A DNA stretch of 64,000 nucleotides from assembly GCF_036689815.1 (NCBI RefSeq), contig NZ_JBAHUR010000001.1:397020-461019 (forward strand), read 5' to 3'. This document shows, piece after piece, positions 62,152 through 64,000 of the stretch (positions are counted from its first letter, which is position 1; each line of letters opens with the position of its first letter). Under the pieces are notes generated by a model that was given only the letters and a program-made list of their open reading frames with translations, did not search any database and was not told the origin of the DNA. A program made the translations under genes and the position numbers. Source of the DNA: Magnetovibrio sp. PR-2 (GTDB lineage: Bacteria > Pseudomonadota > Alphaproteobacteria > Rhodospirillales > Magnetovibrionaceae).

Positions 62152-62153
62152 AT

Positions 62154-62190
62154 CCATCCCTAGAACTGAACAGTTCATTTGTAGGGATGG
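62154..62190. repeat. Perfect inverted repeat in the intergenic region
   Basis: CCATCCCTA (62154-62162) and TAGGGATGG (62182-62190) pair, and inside them GAACTG-AA-CAGTTC forms a second palindrome. Further GC-rich hairpin text (GGCGC-TTAT-GCGCC) follows to about 62225. It could be a terminator for the SoxW gene without a T run, or an extragenic palindromic repeat of the REP type. Confidence 0.5.
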
Positions 62191-62279
62191 CAAGCGCGAC
62201 TGCGCGCCGGCGCTTATGCGCCGTGAGCCAAGGGTTTCGCAGAAACTCGCCCGGCGTTTGAGGGGCATAAGGCAAAGCC

Positions 62280-63713
62280 TTAACTCAATCCACTCATAAA
62301 CAGCAGGGCGCCAACCAGCAAAAACAGCCCCAATCCCACCATGGCGATGCCAAACCCGAAGTAGACGGCTTGGACCACCTTGGGCGGTTGTTGAACAGCC
62401 ATGTGTTTGAGCTGGTCGGTGGCTTCCAAGCGCCCGATCCAGTTTGGGTGTTCGTCGCGCATGTGCTCGACGTCGGCGGCCCCGTGGAATACATGGTCGG
62501 ACAGGGGGAAGGCGCGCGGGCGGTAGCTCTCAATAAAGAAGTGCACCACGAAGATATGCGCCATGGCCAGCAGCGCTTCGATTTTGTGCACCCAACGCGC
62601 CACGTTTAAAATCCAGCCGTCCAGATACTGAGCGGCCACCACCGGGTCGAACATGACAAGACCGGTCACGCCGACAATGATTGTTCCCCACCACAGAGCC
62701 CAATAGTCGAACTTTTGCCACCACGCCCAGCGGTCGAACGCCGGGTGTTCGGCGCGGCCCACCAGCCATTTGAGGTGATGCCAAAAGGCACGAAAGTCGG
62801 ACAAGCGCCACACCAGGCTGTCGGGGCTTTTCAAGCTGCCCGGCTGGGTCCAGTCCACCTGTTGCAGGATGTAGACAATGTGCACCACAAACAACAGCAT
62901 GAGGCTCAGCCCAACCACCCGGTGCAAGGCGATGGCGTTTTTGTAATCGCCAAAGACGGCGACCAAGGTCTGGCCGAACGGGGTTTCAATGAACATCCAC
63001 GACAGCCCCGTTACCGACAGCGCCATGAAGCACAGGGCGAGTAAGGTGTGGAACATGCGCTCAGCCAAGGAAAAGCGTTCAACCCGCATCATGTCGGCGT
63101 TGGCGACGGGGTCAACCACGCGCGTTTTGCCAAAGGCCATGCGGATTTCTTTGACCGCCCAAAGGGCGACATACGGTGCAAACACCAAAAAAACCGTGCC
63201 CGCCAAAGCCACCATGGTCCAAGCGGCATAAAACAAGGCGGGGAAGTCGTTTTGGGTTTCGGTCACAAAGGGGCTGGGTTCGTGAATGACGTAACTGCCC
63301 ATGGCCGCCGTGGCCCCCTTGTGACAGCGGGCACAGACCTTTTCAGCACGGTGGTCCGCAAACATGGTGGCGGCTGGGTTGCGGATGCCTGCGATGGGGC
63401 GCGAAATGTGACAGGTCTTGCACTTTACCGATGTGCGCGCGTAGTGCAGGTTTTTGTCCTGGCCCTCATGACACGACAGGCAATAGCGCGCATTGGCGAA
63501 TCCCGGCACATCTTTGTGCACGTCGGGCAAGACCGAGTTTTTGCGCACCGGACCGTTGCCGGGACCGAGGCGCTGCCACAAAGTACGCTCTGTCTGGGGG
63601 TTGGGCACGAACAGTTCAGGCGCGTTGGGGTTTTCGCCGGGCGCGTGTTGCGCGCGGGCGGGGAAGACTGCCAGAAACAGGGCCACCACGAAGAGGGGGG
63701 TCAGTCTAAGCAT
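62280..63713 (-). CDS. Formate dehydrogenase gamma subunit: multihaem c plus cytochrome b
   Basis: 477 residues. A signal peptide is followed by three c-type haem sites (CLSCH, CKTCH, CARCH) in the first 140 residues, then five or more membrane segments: about 158-185, 223-245, 260-290, 345-370 and 445-470. The membrane half with HRVVGLSLMLLFVVHIVY and HKIEALLAMAHIFVVHFF supplies the His ligands of b haems, as in FdnI/FdoI. It would link formate dehydrogenase to quinone. Catalytic subunits are not in the window. MoaB at 16.8 kb makes part of the Mo cofactor. The start overlaps the end of the ChaC gene by 13 bases. Confidence 0.85.
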   Translation of the reverse strand: MLRLTPLFVVALFLAVFPARAQHAPGENPNAPELFVPNPQTERTLWQRLGPGNGPVRKNSVLPDVHKDVPGFANARYCLSCHEGQDKNLHYARTSVKCKTCHISRPIAGIRNPAATMFADHRAEKVCARCHKGATAAMGSYVIHEPSPFVTETQNDFPALFYAAWTMVALAGTVFLVFAPYVALWAVKEIRMAFGKTRVVDPVANADMMRVERFSLAERMFHTLLALCFMALSVTGLSWMFIETPFGQTLVAVFGDYKNAIALHRVVGLSLMLLFVVHIVYILQQVDWTQPGSLKSPDSLVWRLSDFRAFWHHLKWLVGRAEHPAFDRWAWWQKFDYWALWWGTIIVGVTGLVMFDPVVAAQYLDGWILNVARWVHKIEALLAMAHIFVVHFFIESYRPRAFPLSDHVFHGAADVEHMRDEHPNWIGRLEATDQLKHMAVQQPPKVVQAVYFGFGIAMVGLGLFLLVGALLFMSGLS

Positions 63714-64000
63714 CCCGTCGCACCTTTCTCCCCATAGGAGATGGCGTTTCGACGGGCCAGGTTCAACACTTCATGAAGGTCCGGGTCGTGCAGCCCCAGT
63801 TCATTGATGTGCTCAATGGTGTTGGTGAGGTATTCCAGCGCGGTTCCGTTTTTGCCAATGCCCCGCGCAACCAAGCATGCTTGCTGATCGTAGGAAAGCT
63901 CACCGGCGAATTGTTCGTGGTCGCGGATGACAACAAAGGTATAGGCTTCGACTTCGCGGCCATCCTTGAGCGTCACGTTGACAAATTCCGACGTATAGAC
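63701..64000 (-). CDS. ChaC-like gamma-glutamylcyclotransferase, C-terminal part (runs off the window)
   Basis: About 99 residues are visible, continuing beyond base 64000. The text AYTFVVIRDHEQFAGEL, ARGIGKNGTALEYLTNTIEHI and NELGLHDPDLHEV is the C-terminal half of ChaC-type enzymes, which degrade glutathione or release pyroglutamate. The catalytic Glu and the N-terminal YGSL motif would lie outside the window. An internal GTG at 63976 should not be taken as the start. It overlaps the formate dehydrogenase gamma gene by 13 bases, so they may be one operon, though no link in function is clear. Confidence 0.75.
   Translation of the reverse strand, partial: VYTSEFVNVTLKDGREVEAYTFVVIRDHEQFAGELSYDQQACLVARGIGKNGTALEYLTNTIEHINELGLHDPDLHEVLNLARRNAISYGEKGATGCLD

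Overview
This 64 kb window looks like chromosome from an alphaproteobacterium. The pointers are a CcrM-type GANTC methylase beside rnhB, the ethylmalonyl-CoA pathway genes ccr, ecm and mcd, ornithine-lipid genes olsB-olsA, the block argH-lptM-lysA with tlpA divergent, and ftsE-ftsX-DUF218-plsC. Gene style (many PAS histidine kinases, a haem-rich formate dehydrogenase gamma subunit, B12-dependent enzymes) suggests a Rhodospirillales-type marine or sediment organism. The genus is not determined. The DNA is dense: only one gap exceeds 300 bases (57628-58031), and convergent genes repeatedly share their stop codons.

Layout. 1-4.1 kb: a terminator, a SAM methyltransferase, tRNA-Gly(CCC), a family III CoA-transferase and three poorly known proteins. 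4.2-8.1 kb: a membrane hybrid histidine kinase facing two paralogous LuxR-type response regulators. 8.3-17.3 kb: an unusual GAPDH, a TPR lipoprotein-like gene with ispE, ETF:ubiquinone oxidoreductase, a family 4-like uracil-DNA glycosylase, a soluble lytic transglycosylase and moaB. 17.3-24.6 kb: DUF6765, two small glycosyltransferases, a radical SAM protein, two orphans, rnhB, ccrM and dCMP deaminase. 24.6-30.2 kb: olsBA, a 59-residue Cys-rich protein, 3-hydroxybutyryl-CoA dehydrogenase, etfBA and a cobalamin adenosyltransferase. 30.3-39.7 kb: a PAS/GAF histidine kinase, then mcd, an intruding AAA ATPase, ccr and the divergent ecm. 39.7-57.6 kb: aminopeptidase P, an EEP-family hydrolase, a five-PAS kinase, tlpA/argH/lptM/lysA, a SIR2-domain protein, a DUF188 protein, two related membrane proteins and the ftsEX operon. 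57.6-64 kb: a B12-dependent ribonucleotide reductase split by an intein, a SoxW-like thioredoxin, a multihaem cytochrome b subunit and a partial ChaC.

How it fits together. Hbd, Ccr, Ecm and Mcd are steps in acetyl-CoA assimilation by the ethylmalonyl-CoA route. Mcd electrons would pass to EtfAB and then to ETF-QO, both encoded here. The adenosyltransferase supplies the cofactor for Ecm and for the ribonucleotide reductase. Near-palindromes built from TTCGCA/TGCGAA half-sites lie upstream of etfBA, the adenosyltransferase and ccr/ecm, and looser half-sites lie upstream of ETF-QO; I infer a possible shared regulon.

The most interesting items are: the SIR2-domain protein standing alone between housekeeping genes (candidate defence NADase); the AAA ATPase placed between ccr and mcd next to two overlapping perfect inverted repeats that can fold in alternative ways; the cluster of five GANTC sites, two of them in arms of a palindrome, just before ccrM; and the intein placed exactly at the presumed radical cysteine of the reductase.
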